A DNA stretch of 64,000 bases from Flavobacterium cellulosilyticum (GCF_004349355.1 NZ_SMFK01000007.1:62001-126000), one strand, 5' to 3'. Positions 1 to 11,925 are shown, counted from the stretch's first letter. The notes: generated from the sequence alone by a model not told the origin. Made by a program: numbers and translations.

Positions 1-254
1 GGAGCTATTGCAGATGGGACTTCGATAGGTGCATTTGTAAGATACCAATTTAAAGTTCCGCCTACTGAAGGAGTTGCTTTTAATGGTGATGCCATACTAT
101 TTTGGCATAAATATATTGGTGAAGTTACTGCAGGTGGAACAGTAGCAAGACTTGTAGTACCATTTTCCGTAGTTATAACATTCGCTAATATACCTGAAGT
201 AGATAAGGCTGAAGTTATTATCAAAATGATTACCGTTTTAAAAAGGTTTTTCAT
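1..254 (-). CDS. Secreted Ig-like surface protein, N-terminal part only (runs off the left edge)
   Basis: Read leftward from an ATG at 254, this frame is open to the window edge. It starts with MKNLFK and a hydrophobic stretch typical of a Sec signal peptide. About residue 50 onward there is a CQNS...ATPSVGGTLNWYLT pattern, as in the Ig-like repeats of large Bacteroidetes adhesins that end in a type IX secretion sorting domain. Only about 84 codons are visible, so the C-terminal domain and full function cannot be judged. The start is chosen because a signal peptide follows it directly. It lies upstream of secDF in the same direction, but about 200 bases and a terminator separate the two. Confidence 0.6.
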   Translation of the reverse strand, partial: MKNLFKTVIILIITSALSTSGILANVITTENGTTSLATVPPAVTSPIYLCQNSMASPLKATPSVGGTLNWYLTNAPIEVPSAIA

Positions 255-405
255 CACTTCTAGATTTTGGTTAGTAACGTATTGGGAGTATCTATCTAAA
301 TATTAAGTAAATATATAAATTTTGAAGGTTTAATAAAATTTAATATTTGAATAAAGAATAACATTTCAAATATTAATTTTAAAATTAAAAAATAGTATCC
401 AAAAA

Positions 406-433
406 AAAAGACCCAAATTAAATTGGGTCTTTT
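406..433 (-). terminator. Rho-independent terminator after secDF
   Basis: An 11-bp perfect stem (406-416 with 423-433, core AAAAGACCCAA) has a 6-base loop. It lies 24 bases beyond the secDF stop and is followed on the minus strand by a run of T. Confidence 0.85.
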
Positions 434-456
434 GTAAAAATTTATATCTAAATTAA

Positions 457-3432
457 TTAAGCATTATGCTCTTTTTCAATTATTTTATGTTCTTCTTCAG
501 ACATTGTATCGCACAACACTGGAGTTGCAATAAACAATGAAGAATAAGTTCCTACTACGATACCAATAAGCATCGCAAAGATAAATCCACGAATAGACTC
601 ACCACCAAAAATAAACATAATCAACAATACCAATATCATTGTTAATGAAGTATTAATAGTTCGTGACATTGTACTATTAACAGATTGGTTTACAATACTA
701 TTAAAATCACCTTTTGCTTTTGTTTTATCGCCTAAAAATTCACGAACTCTATCAAATACAATTACGGTATCATTCATTGAATATCCAATAACTGTTAAAA
801 TTGCAGCAATGAAATGTTGATCAATTTCCATTCCAAAAGGCATGACTTTATAGAATAAAGAATAAATCCCCAAGACGAAAATTACATCATGCACTACAGC
901 TGCAATAGCTCCTAAACTATATTGCCATTTTCTAAAACTTATAACTAAATACAATCCTACAATAAGCATCGCTCCAATAACCGCCCAATACGCATTGGTT
1001 TTGATATCTTCTGCAATCGTAGGTCCTACTTTAGAAGCCAGCACGATACCGTATTTTTTTCCATCGTAAGCATTTACAAATTTATTGTATGTTAATCCAT
1101 CTGAATAATATTTTTTCAAATTTTCATACATCAATTTATTCACTTCTTCATCAGCCTCACTTCCGTGTTCTTGTACTTTGTATTTTGTAGTAATTTTTAA
1201 TTGGTTGTCGTTACCGAAAATTTTAACTTCTGCACTACCTTCAAATACTTTTGATAAATCTGCTTTTACAGCTTCAACTTCAACAGGTTTCTCAAAACGC
1301 ACTTGGAATGTTCTTCCTCCAACGAAATCAACTCCTTGGTCAAATCCATTGGTTACAATAGAAAAGATACTTATAACAGTTACTATTGCAGAGAAGGCAT
1401 ACGTCCATTTTTTAATCCCTAAGAAATCAAAATGAAAATTCGTGAAGAAATTTTTAGAGAACCCTGTTATAAATGATAATCTATTATTTTTACTTATACT
1501 CCAATCGATAAAGATTCTAGCAATAAAGATAGAAGTGAATAATGAGGTTACAATACCTATTAATAATGTTGTTGCAAAACCTTTAATTGGTCCTGAACCA
1601 AAAATAAACAAAACGCCACCAGTTAAAATATGCGTAACGTTTGCATCAACGATAGAACGCATTGCTCCTGTCCAACTATAAGATGCTTTTACTGCTTCAT
1701 CTAATGACTTACCAGAACGCAATTCTTCTTTCGCCCTCTCATAAATAATAATATTCGCATCAACTGCTGTACCCATTGTTAAAACGATACCTGCAATACC
1801 TGGTAAAGTAAGTACTGCACCTAAACTTGCAAGAATACCAAATAAAAATAATAAATTCACCGCCAAAGCAACATTCGCATACCAACCTGCTTTTCCGTAA
1901 TATACCATCATCCAAAGTGAAACTATAAGCAAACCTAATAGGGCTGAATTAGTTCCATTATCAATTGCTTCTTGACCTAAGGATGGTCCAACTACTTCTG
2001 ATTGAATTATATCAGCTGCAGCCGGAAGTTTTCCTGCTCTTAAAACATTGGCTAAATCTTTAGTTTCTGAGATGTCAAATGAACCTGAAATTTCTGATCT
2101 ACCACCTGAGATAGGACCACTAGTAACTCCTGGAGCAGAATAAACAATATTATCTAAAACAATAGCAATGTTACTTTTTTGCGTATACGCTCTACCTGTT
2201 AATTCTTCCCATTGTTTTGCTCCTTGACCATTCATTTGCATAGAAACAGCAGGTTTTCCTAACTGGTCAAAAGTATCTTTAGCGTCAGTAATAACTCCAC
2301 CACCCATTGAAGCAACATTATCTCTATTTCCTTTTAATGCATATAATTCAACTGCATCAATCTCTTTTCCTTGAGCATCTTTAAGAATTGTTGGTTTTCC
2401 CCAAACAAATCTAGCATAATGTTGTTCTGGAGTCAATAAAATTTTAATATCGGCTCTTCTTAAATAACCACCAACTACAGCTGTATCTTTTGGCGAAAAC
2501 ATTCCCAATACTGGTCCACCACCTTGTTGAATGATTTTATCAAATAAAGGATTATTCCCTTTTTTTGTTGCAGAAGAGTCTTTTCCGTTAGTCAATAATG
2601 CACTTATTGAATCTTTAACTGCAACTTTAGTTTCAACTTTATTAATTTCAGTTTTTTTCAATGCCTCATTTGCAGCAACTAAAAAGTTACCAATTTCATC
2701 AATTTTATACGTTTCCCAAAACTCTAGTTGAGCTGTACTTTGTAATAATTTTTTGATTCTATCAACATCTTTAGCTCCTGGAAGCTCTACTAGGATTCTA
2801 CCTGTTTCTCCTAATTTTTGAATATTAGGTTGTGTTACGCCAAATTTATCAATACGTTTTCTCAATACTCCAAAAGCACTATCAACTGATTCGTCAACTT
2901 TTCTTTTGATTACTTTTTGGGCTTGCGCATCCGTCATTTGAAAATCAATTCCACCTTCACCTTGCATCGTTCTGTTTGCAAAAATATCTGGAGAAGCCAG
3001 TTTTACTGACCCTTTAGAATTTGCCTCGAACGCTTCGAAAAAAGCATCAACATAAGTTTGATTTCCTTTTTGGTTTGCAGTTGCGTCAGCCAAAGATTTA
3101 TTGAAAATTGGATTTTTCGAATTATTAGACAATCCTTTCAAAACGTCTTTTACCGAAATTTGTAAAATCACATTGATTCCACCCTCCAAATCTAGACCTT
3201 TGTTGATTTGTTTGTCTTTTACTTCATCAAAAGTAAAACTGGTAAACCCAAGATTAAAGACTTTTTCTTTACCTATGGAATCTAAATATTTTACTTCTTT
3301 TTCAGAATTTCCAGCCGCAAATGATTTTGCATCATTTTTAATTTTACTAGAAACGAAAGTGAAAGAAAGTTGGTAAATGCTTACCAATGCAAATAGAATT
3401 GCGAAAAATTTAATAAGTCCTTTATTCTGCAT
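457..3432 (-). CDS. secDF: Protein translocase subunit SecDF (fused)
   Basis: Accessory part of the Sec translocon, which uses the proton gradient to help pull proteins across the inner membrane. The 991-residue product joins SecD and SecF in one chain. The first membrane segment is at about residues 5-27, followed by the SecD motif GLDLEGGINVIL near residue 80, a long periplasmic region and a membrane block containing GTAVDANIIIYERAKEE. The SecF half begins near residue 650 with VDFVGGRTFQVRF and ends in a membrane block with GYSMNDTVIVFDRVREF. The fusion is common in Bacteroidetes. The gene stands alone: a terminator follows it and mdh has its own terminator upstream. The charged C-terminal tail is short. 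Confidence 0.97.
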   Translation of the reverse strand: MQNKGLIKFFAILFALVSIYQLSFTFVSSKIKNDAKSFAAGNSEKEVKYLDSIGKEKVFNLGFTSFTFDEVKDKQINKGLDLEGGINVILQISVKDVLKGLSNNSKNPIFNKSLADATANQKGNQTYVDAFFEAFEANSKGSVKLASPDIFANRTMQGEGGIDFQMTDAQAQKVIKRKVDESVDSAFGVLRKRIDKFGVTQPNIQKLGETGRILVELPGAKDVDRIKKLLQSTAQLEFWETYKIDEIGNFLVAANEALKKTEINKVETKVAVKDSISALLTNGKDSSATKKGNNPLFDKIIQQGGGPVLGMFSPKDTAVVGGYLRRADIKILLTPEQHYARFVWGKPTILKDAQGKEIDAVELYALKGNRDNVASMGGGVITDAKDTFDQLGKPAVSMQMNGQGAKQWEELTGRAYTQKSNIAIVLDNIVYSAPGVTSGPISGGRSEISGSFDISETKDLANVLRAGKLPAAADIIQSEVVGPSLGQEAIDNGTNSALLGLLIVSLWMMVYYGKAGWYANVALAVNLLFLFGILASLGAVLTLPGIAGIVLTMGTAVDANIIIYERAKEELRSGKSLDEAVKASYSWTGAMRSIVDANVTHILTGGVLFIFGSGPIKGFATTLLIGIVTSLFTSIFIARIFIDWSISKNNRLSFITGFSKNFFTNFHFDFLGIKKWTYAFSAIVTVISIFSIVTNGFDQGVDFVGGRTFQVRFEKPVEVEAVKADLSKVFEGSAEVKIFGNDNQLKITTKYKVQEHGSEADEEVNKLMYENLKKYYSDGLTYNKFVNAYDGKKYGIVLASKVGPTIAEDIKTNAYWAVIGAMLIVGLYLVISFRKWQYSLGAIAAVVHDVIFVLGIYSLFYKVMPFGMEIDQHFIAAILTVIGYSMNDTVIVFDRVREFLGDKTKAKGDFNSIVNQSVNSTMSRTINTSLTMILVLLIMFIFGGESIRGFIFAMLIGIVVGTYSSLFIATPVLCDTMSEEEHKIIEKEHNA

Positions 3433-3611
3433 TATTACTAAAAATTAATTATTTATTGTATTTATTTTACATTTAATTCTCATAAAATTGACAATAATTT
3501 CCATTTTCTTTAACAAATTAATAAATGAAAAGTATGGCTTTCTTTATGAACCGAGCAAATATATAATTAACGTAAAGATTAACCAATTATTTATTGATTA
3601 ATATCAAAAAA

Positions 3612-3635
3612 AAAGACTGCAAATATGCAGTCTTT
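3612..3635 (-). terminator. Bidirectional-looking terminator after mdh
   Basis: A perfect 10-bp stem (AAAGACTGCA at 3612-3621 with TGCAGTCTTT at 3626-3635) has loop AATA. An A run on one side and a T run on the other would allow it to work in either direction. It lies about 20 bases past the mdh stop. Confidence 0.88.
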
Positions 3636-3655
3636 CTTTTTTTACTTAAAAATTG

Positions 3656-4591
3656 TTATGCTAATACCGATTTAAGGTCTTCATTCATATTTATAACTGC
3701 CTCTGCACTTTTTGCAAATTTTTCTTTCTCAGCGTCATTTAGAGTAATGTCAAGAATTTCTTCGATTCCGTTTTTTCCAATAATACAAGGTACTCCAATA
3801 CAAATATCACTTTGTCCGTATTCGCCATCTAGCATCACTGAACAAGCAATCATTTTCTTTTGGTCGTTCAAGATACTATCTACTAAATAAGCAACAGAAG
3901 CTCCTGGCGCATACCAAGCAGAAGTTCCTAATAAACCAGTAAGTGTAGCACCACCAACCATAGTTGCTGCAGCTACTTTTGCCAATTCTTCTTCTGATAA
4001 AAACTCAGAAACTGGAATACCATTGTAAGAAGCTAATCTTGTTAATGGAATCATAGTAGTATCACCGTGACCACCAATAACCATAGCAGAAACGTCATTA
4101 GATGGCTTGTCTAAAGCTCTAGACAAATAATATCTAAAACGAGAACTATCAAGAGCTCCACCCATTCCTATAACTCTGTTTTTTGGCAAACCTGTAGCTT
4201 TCAATGTCAAATAAGTCATTGTATCCATAGGATTTGAAACCACTACAATAATTGCATTTGGTGAATGTGTCAATACATTATCAGCAACAGTTTTTACAAT
4301 CCCTGCATTGATACCAATTAATTCTTCACGAGTCATTCCTGGTTTTCTTGGAATTCCAGAAGTGATAACCACTACATTACTGTTGGCTGTTTTTGAATAA
4401 TCATTAGTAACACCCGTAATTACGGTATTAAAACCTGTATTGGTAGCGCATTGCATTAGATCCATAGCTTTACCTTCAGCAAAACCTTCTTTGATATCTA
4501 ATAATACTACTTCACTTGCAATTCCTCTATAAGAAATCACGTCTGCACAAGATGCTCCCACATTTCCTGCTCCTACAATTGTAACTTTCAT
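3656..4591 (-). CDS. mdh: Malate dehydrogenase
   Basis: Oxidises malate to oxaloacetate with NAD in the TCA cycle. The 311-residue length fits the LDH-like type of malate dehydrogenase. Visible features are the Rossmann glycine motif GAGNVGASCADV at residues 7-18, Asp32 at the end of the second strand (NAD preference), the mobile loop with substrate arginines in PRKPGMTREE at 81-90, and catalytic His175 in GGHGDTTM. The ATG start gives MKVTIVGAGN, the normal N-terminus. It follows gyrB in the same direction across a 117-base gap holding an imperfect inverted repeat, and it has a strong terminator of its own. Confidence 0.97.
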   Translation of the reverse strand: MKVTIVGAGNVGASCADVISYRGIASEVVLLDIKEGFAEGKAMDLMQCATNTGFNTVITGVTNDYSKTANSNVVVITSGIPRKPGMTREELIGINAGIVKTVADNVLTHSPNAIIVVVSNPMDTMTYLTLKATGLPKNRVIGMGGALDSSRFRYYLSRALDKPSNDVSAMVIGGHGDTTMIPLTRLASYNGIPVSEFLSEEELAKVAAATMVGGATLTGLLGTSAWYAPGASVAYLVDSILNDQKKMIACSVMLDGEYGQSDICIGVPCIIGKNGIEEILDITLNDAEKEKFAKSAEAVINMNEDLKSVLA

Positions 4592-4627
4592 GTTTTTTTA
4601 TTTAATAGTTGTTTTGTTTATTTGTTT

Positions 4628-4699
4628 AGTCGGTTAATTGCTTAACTGATTAATCTTTTATTCTTCTTTTCGATTAACCGATTAAGCAGTTAACCAATT
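4628..4699. repeat. Imperfect inverted repeat between gyrB and mdh
   Basis: Arms 4628-4655 and 4672-4699 match at roughly 22 of 28 positions when one is reverse-complemented. They are built from GATTAA and GTTAAC words with a 16-base loop. It may act as a weak terminator or mRNA-stabilising hairpin after gyrB; similar low-complexity words recur between other genes in the window. Confidence 0.5.
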
Positions 4700-4708
4700 A
4701 AACTTTTT

Positions 4709-6658
<1,950 letters not shown>

Positions 6659-6690
6659 TTATTCTAAAAATGTAATTTTTGTATAACACG

Positions 6691-6698
6691 CAAATATA
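6691..6698 (-). promoter_or_regulatory. Bacteroidetes-type -7 box upstream of gyrB
   Basis: On the minus strand this reads TATATTTG, a perfect match to the Bacteroidetes -7 consensus TAnnTTTG, 38 bases before the gyrB start. No clear TTTG at -33 is present. Confidence 0.5.
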
Positions 6699-6861
6699 AG
6701 GAAACCGACCTAACTTATCGGTTTAAAACCTACTTTAAGTCGTTAAGTTATTAACAAATAGGTGTGAATTTCAATGGTGAAAATCAATTTCAATGACAAT
6801 GTCAATAGCAAAAATCAATTTCAAGGAAATACTGATAAAAAACTGCAATAAAACAATACAT

Positions 6862-7005
6862 CAATGGCAATGACAATGGCAATGACAATGGCAATGACAA
6901 TGGCAATGACAATGGCAATGACAATAGCAATGACAATAGCAATGACAATAGCGATGACAATAGCAATAGCAACGACAATAGCAATGACAATAGCAATGAC
7001 AATGA
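6862..7005. repeat. Hexanucleotide tandem array (CAATGG/CAATGA/CAATAG), 24 units
   Basis: There are 24 six-base units in a row. The first ten alternate strictly CAATGG-CAATGA; the rest are mostly CAATAG-CAATGA with single-base changes (CGATGA, CAACGA). All six frames are open across the array, but the peptides are low-complexity and not credible genes. The array sits in the 539-base gap between the 3' end of gatB-aspS and the 5' end of gyrB. Looser CAAT-rich copies flank it at 6768-6835, and a reverse-oriented relative (ATTGATATTGCCATTG) is at 7168-7183. Nothing else was recognised in this gap apart from the gyrB -7 box. Confidence 0.9.
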
Positions 7006-7191
7006 CAAAAATAAAAGGCAATACCAAAGTTCAATTTCAATCCAAAAAGCAATTTATAAATAAGAATTAACTTAAAAGAAAAATTTCCAAAACAAAACAT
7101 TTAAAATGCAGTTTTGGAAATTAGCTTAGTTGAACAATTTTATTTTTATCAATTTCTCATTGATATTAACATTGATATTGCCATTGAAAAA

Positions 7192-10100
7192 TTATTTCCT
7201 CATAATCTTCACATTCATTTCTTCAACTTTTTTATCGGATAAAATTGATGGTGCTCCAAACAATAAATCTTCGCTAGATCCCGTTTTCGGAAAAGCCATT
7301 ACTTCACGAATAGAGGCTTTTTTCTCCAAAATCATCATCAAACGATCAATTCCCCACGCAATTCCACCGTGTGGTGGTGCACCGTATTGAAAAGCTTTGT
7401 ACATCGTTCCTACGCTTCGCATCATTTCTTCTTTGTTGTAACCCATATTTCTATACGTTGCCTCCAGAATCTCCGATTTATGTGCACGAACAGATCCTCC
7501 ACCAATTTCGTAACCGTTTAATATGATATCGTATTGTTGGGCGATGATAGTTCCAATTTCTTCATCAGTTCCATTCATGTGTTTTTGCAAATCATAAATA
7601 GCAGGCATCGAAAACGGATTGTGTGTAAACGTCCATCTTCCTTCGTCTGTTTTTTCAAACATTGGAAAATCAACTACCCAAGCAGGACATAATTCTTTTG
7701 GATTAATTAAGTGTAACATTTTACTTAATTCCTGACGAACAGCATCCAAAGCTTTGTTGGCCGTAGCATAATCTGCTGCTGAAAAGAACACAATATCACC
7801 CACTTGCGCATTTGTCGCTTTTATAATTCCAGCTGCAATTTCTTCGCCTAAGAACTTAATAATTGGCGATTGTAATTCGTCTTCATTTACAATAATATAT
7901 GCCAATCCACCCAAACCATGCTGTTGTGCAATAGCCGTAAGGTTTTCGATCTGACCTTTAGACATACGTTTGTCCCCTTGTTCTGCTGCCGAAACTTTGA
8001 TGCATTTTACAATTCCACCTTCTTCAATTGGTTTAGAAAAAACTTGGAAAGTTGTTTCTTTTACAATTGCCGTAATGTCTTGCATTTTTAATCCATAACG
8101 CAAATCAGGTCTGTCGCAACCATAGAAATCCATGGCGTCTTTATAAGTTATCACTTCAAAAGGACGTAAAATCCATTTCTTACCATAAATTTTAGTCACT
8201 ACTTCATTAAACATTTTGGTGTTTAAATCGATAATTTGCTGCATACTGGCATAAGCCATTTCTAAATCCAATTGAGTAAATTCTGGCTGACGATCGCCAC
8301 GAGAATCTTCATCTCTAAAACAACGTGCTATTTGGAAATATTTCTCATATCCACTCACCATCAACATTTGCTTGAATTGTTGCGGCGCTTGTGGTAGCGT
8401 ATAAAACAAACCAGAACCTTTACGGGTTGGGACAATAAATTCACGTGCTCCTTCATCCGTTCCAGCACTTAATATTGGGGTTTCAATTTCTAAGAATTCT
8501 TCCGTATCTAAAATGTCACGTAATAATTTAATTACTTTATGACGATTGACGATTGCTCTTCTTACTTCTTCATTTCTATGATCTAAAAACTTGTATTGAA
8601 AACGCAAGGCCTCATTAGTTTTTGCCGCTCTTTTTATTTCAAAAGGCAAAGTTTTAGATAAGTTTAAAACCTCTAATTCTGAAGTTTTCAATTCGATTTT
8701 ACCTGTTCGTAAACCTGCATTAAAATCATCCTCCTTACGACCTACCACAATTCCTTTCACTGAAATCACCGATTCAGGTTTCAATTTCACTAATTCATCG
8801 ATATTAGGAAACGTTTCTCTACTAATATTGATTTGGAAAATTTCATAGCTTGAATCACGCAAATCGATAAACATCAATTCACCGTGGTCACGTACACTTG
8901 CAATCCATCCAGACAAAAGCACCTCTTCATTGATGCTTTCTTCTGATAATTGCGAAATTTTATGCGTTCTATACGTATCTTTTATAATGATCGGAATTTC
9001 AGGAAGTGCTTCTTCTAGAATTTCTTTATTTTCTACAATTACTTCCTTTGAAACTTTTTCAGTTGCTTGTTCTTTTTCTGAAATTGCTGCAGCACCCAAA
9101 CCATCTATAATAATTTGACGAATTACTTTTCCGTTGGCTCCTTTTCCAATAATTCCAAGAACCTTCCCAACAAGAATACCTGCTTTTCCTTGGTCACCTG
9201 CTTTTATTTCATTGGCAACAGCCTCATTTTCTGAAATTACTTTCGCAATAACTTCGCTGATTTTATCTTCAGAAATGGTGTTGTCAGCAAAATATTTATT
9301 GTAATCAAAATTTTGATCTTTCAAATAACCAGCAATTGCATTTTGAACTAAAACCGCTGTGATTTTTTCGGCTTTAAATAAGACAAAAATGGTTATTAAA
9401 TGTTCAATATTATGGATTTTAGAATAATCTTCCGATTTTATGTTGTTCGCCAAAGTTTTAGCGACGAATGACGGATCTTGTATTTCATTATTTAAAGTGA
9501 CGAATGTTCTAGAACGCAAAGCATCTGCCGTAAAAAACTTGGCATCTTGTGGTAAAACACCTCCATTAATCAAAATAGATTCAACAGCAAACGGCAACGC
9601 ACTTGTATTCACTTTTATCGCTTCGATTTCTTTTTTGATATTTACAAAAGGCAAATCGGGTTCCGAAATAAAACGGTAATCCGCTTCAAATTCCTTTTTA
9701 CGCATTACTTTAGTTTGCTTCAAATCAGCATCCCATAAAACCGTAGTTTGATCTGGTCTAAACTCTTTGTTTTCAATAAAATAATTGAATTGTTTCTCTA
9801 CTTCTTCTTTCAAGGCTTCCACCATAAACTTAAACGAGTTCAAGTTTTTGATTTCTGTTCTTGGATTTAAATCATAAGTGTGTTTTTTGCGTAAAGACAC
9901 TGAAACATCCGATTTAAATTCTCCTTTTTCCAAATTCGCTTCAGAGATACCGATGTTTTGAACAATACGGTGAATATATTGCGCATAAGTCGAAGCATCT
10001 TCGATATTCCGGATACAAGGCTCGGTAACAATTTCAATCAATGGCACTCCTGCTTTGTTAAAATCGACTAAGGAAATTTTCTTTTCGTGTACCAATTTCG

Positions 10101-10524
10101 CAGCATCTTCTTCAATATGAACCTGCGTTAGGTTTACTGTAAATTGAGAACCGTCATTTCGGTAGCAAGATACATGTCCATCAGGAATGATTGGATTGTG
10201 AAATTGCGTTATTTGAATGTTTTTTGGATTGTCTGGATATTCGTAATGCTTTCTATCCCAAGAGATCACCTCATTACTAAATGACGAATCCACCGCTTTT
10301 CCAAAATAAATCGCCTTTGTAATTGCTTCTTTATTTAAGGCAGGCAAAATACCCATTTGTCCCGTACAAACAGAACATATATTTTCGTTAGGTGTTTCTA
10401 TTTCTTGATTGGGACAAGAACAAAACAACTTGGTTTTGGTATTCAATCGAACGTGAGTTTCTAGTCCAATTACCAATTCTAAATCGTAGGCTTTTAATGC
10501 CGCAGTTAATTGCTCCAATTCCAT
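7192..10524 (-). CDS. gatB/aspS: GatB-AspS fusion: amidotransferase subunit B joined to aspartyl-tRNA synthetase
   Basis: A single 1110-codon frame encodes two tRNA enzymes. Residues 1 to about 480 are GatB: ETHVRLNTKTKLF, a zinc-type cysteine set CSC...CSVC, and LTQVHIEEDAAKLVHEKK followed by DFNKAGVPLIEIVTEP. After a roughly 30-residue acidic linker, about 513-1110 are class II AspRS: anticodon-binding OB fold (WIASVRDHGELMFIDLRD), motif 2 with RCFRDEDSRGDRQPEF, the bacterial insertion domain, and motif 3 GIAWGIDRLMM. GatB helps amidate Asp-tRNA(Asn) or Glu-tRNA(Gln); AspRS charges the tRNA. The stop of gatA overlaps this start by one base, so gatC-gatA-gatB/aspS is one operon. Each half has family-normal length. 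Confidence 0.95.
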   Translation of the reverse strand: MELEQLTAALKAYDLELVIGLETHVRLNTKTKLFCSCPNQEIETPNENICSVCTGQMGILPALNKEAITKAIYFGKAVDSSFSNEVISWDRKHYEYPDNPKNIQITQFHNPIIPDGHVSCYRNDGSQFTVNLTQVHIEEDAAKLVHEKKISLVDFNKAGVPLIEIVTEPCIRNIEDASTYAQYIHRIVQNIGISEANLEKGEFKSDVSVSLRKKHTYDLNPRTEIKNLNSFKFMVEALKEEVEKQFNYFIENKEFRPDQTTVLWDADLKQTKVMRKKEFEADYRFISEPDLPFVNIKKEIEAIKVNTSALPFAVESILINGGVLPQDAKFFTADALRSRTFVTLNNEIQDPSFVAKTLANNIKSEDYSKIHNIEHLITIFVLFKAEKITAVLVQNAIAGYLKDQNFDYNKYFADNTISEDKISEVIAKVISENEAVANEIKAGDQGKAGILVGKVLGIIGKGANGKVIRQIIIDGLGAAAISEKEQATEKVSKEVIVENKEILEEALPEIPIIIKDTYRTHKISQLSEESINEEVLLSGWIASVRDHGELMFIDLRDSSYEIFQINISRETFPNIDELVKLKPESVISVKGIVVGRKEDDFNAGLRTGKIELKTSELEVLNLSKTLPFEIKRAAKTNEALRFQYKFLDHRNEEVRRAIVNRHKVIKLLRDILDTEEFLEIETPILSAGTDEGAREFIVPTRKGSGLFYTLPQAPQQFKQMLMVSGYEKYFQIARCFRDEDSRGDRQPEFTQLDLEMAYASMQQIIDLNTKMFNEVVTKIYGKKWILRPFEVITYKDAMDFYGCDRPDLRYGLKMQDITAIVKETTFQVFSKPIEEGGIVKCIKVSAAEQGDKRMSKGQIENLTAIAQQHGLGGLAYIIVNEDELQSPIIKFLGEEIAAGIIKATNAQVGDIVFFSAADYATANKALDAVRQELSKMLHLINPKELCPAWVVDFPMFEKTDEGRWTFTHNPFSMPAIYDLQKHMNGTDEEIGTIIAQQYDIILNGYEIGGGSVRAHKSEILEATYRNMGYNKEEMMRSVGTMYKAFQYGAPPHGGIAWGIDRLMMILEKKASIREVMAFPKTGSSEDLLFGAPSILSDKKVEEMNVKIMRK

Positions 10525-11921
10525 TATAGTGTATCTTTTAAGAAGTTTGCAAATTGCAAGACTAATTCATCATTATTTTTTGCTGCCGTAATTTGCAGTC
10601 CTGTACTTGTCCCTTGTGGCACGGTTAACGTTGGCAATTGTCCTAAACTGAATCCAACCGTGTAAGCATCTGACAAATACATCGCCAAAGGATCTTTTAA
10701 GCTGTCTCCAATTTTAGGAGGTGTATTTGGAGTAACTGGCGATAAAATGATATCTACTTCTTCGAAATCTCTACTGAAATTCTCCGAAATCTGATCTCTT
10801 ACAGCCAAACCTTTTAAATATATTTCGTCTGAGAAACCTTGAGATAAAACTTGGTTTCCCCCTACAATTCTGCGTTTTGTTTCGTCTGAAAAGTTTTCAG
10901 AACGCGTTACAGCGTAGGTTTCGATTAAATTTTCTGCTTCAATACGGTTTCCATAATTAGTCCCGTCCAAACGAGATAAATTAGAAGCCGTTTCCGCCAT
11001 AGCCAAAGTATAATAAGTCGAAACTAAAATATCTGATTTAAAGAAACCCAATTCCTTAACTGCAATTCCTTTTACTTTTAATTTTTCAATAGTGACTAAA
11101 AAATCAGATTTAACTTGGGCATCAATAGCGTCACTTTCAACAAAGTTTTTGAAATACCCGATTGTTTTCACAGCGGAAGTTGCAATAGCAGCTTCACTAA
11201 TTTCTGACGAAGTGATTGAAGTTTGATCTTTTGGATCTTTCCCACTCATTACATTTAGTACAATTCGGATATCTTCAATTGATTTTGCCAATGGCCCCAC
11301 ACAATCCGTAGAAGACGCATACGCCATTAATCCAAACCTTGAAATTCTTCCATAAGTGGGTTTGAAACCATAAATATGATTGTATCCCGCAGGTTGACGA
11401 ATCGAACCGCCAGTATCTCCACCTATAGAAAATACGGTATATTCTTTAGCTACATTCACCGCAGAACCTCCGCTTGAACCACCTGCTACTAATTCTGGAT
11501 TGATTGCATTTTTGACGGCACCAAAAATGGTGTTTTCACTAGACGATCCGTGACCAAAACTATCGCAGTTTTCTTTTACTAATGGGATCGCACCCGCATC
11601 CATTAATTTTTGAATAGCAGTAGCGGTGTAAGGCGATTTATAATTTTTTAACAAATCAGAACTTGCTGTTGTGTAAGTTCCTTGAACCATATACACATCT
11701 TTAATTCCAAAAGGAATTCCTTCTAACAAACCTATTGTTGCTCCATTTGCAATTTTTGCATCTACTTTTGCGGCTAAATCTAGAGCCAAAGTATCCAATA
11801 AAGAATTTACAGAGTTGTAGGTATTTTGTTTAAGTAAGTCTAATTTTTCTTGTACCAAAGCAGTACAAGTTATTTGTTTTGACACCAACTGTTGGTGTAT
11901 TTTTTTTATCTGAGAATCCAT
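10524..11921 (-). CDS. gatA: Asp/Glu-tRNA amidotransferase subunit A
   Basis: Amidase subunit of GatCAB; it releases ammonia from glutamine for amidation of mischarged tRNA. The 465 residues carry the amidase-signature catalytic set: Lys in GIPFGIKDVYM, the glycine-serine loop GGSSGGSAVNVAKEY, and the nucleophile region IGGDTGGSIRQPAGYN. The start MDSQIKKIHQQLVSKQITC matches GatA N-termini. It lies 4 bases after gatC and abuts gatB-aspS. The protein is slightly short for GatA (about 480-490), but all catalytic blocks are present. Confidence 0.96.
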   Translation of the reverse strand: MDSQIKKIHQQLVSKQITCTALVQEKLDLLKQNTYNSVNSLLDTLALDLAAKVDAKIANGATIGLLEGIPFGIKDVYMVQGTYTTASSDLLKNYKSPYTATAIQKLMDAGAIPLVKENCDSFGHGSSSENTIFGAVKNAINPELVAGGSSGGSAVNVAKEYTVFSIGGDTGGSIRQPAGYNHIYGFKPTYGRISRFGLMAYASSTDCVGPLAKSIEDIRIVLNVMSGKDPKDQTSITSSEISEAAIATSAVKTIGYFKNFVESDAIDAQVKSDFLVTIEKLKVKGIAVKELGFFKSDILVSTYYTLAMAETASNLSRLDGTNYGNRIEAENLIETYAVTRSENFSDETKRRIVGGNQVLSQGFSDEIYLKGLAVRDQISENFSRDFEEVDIILSPVTPNTPPKIGDSLKDPLAMYLSDAYTVGFSLGQLPTLTVPQGTSTGLQITAAKNNDELVLQFANFLKDTL

Positions 11922-11925
11922 TTTT

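Noticed and set aside
6862-7005. Possible CRISPR array
   Set aside because: The unit is six bases with no unique spacers, and no cas genes are nearby.
6802-7100. Four overlapping open frames in all directions across the CAATGA array
   Set aside because: They are translations of a six-base repeat (runs of MAMT, SLLL, IVIA or CHCH) and have no start context or homology.
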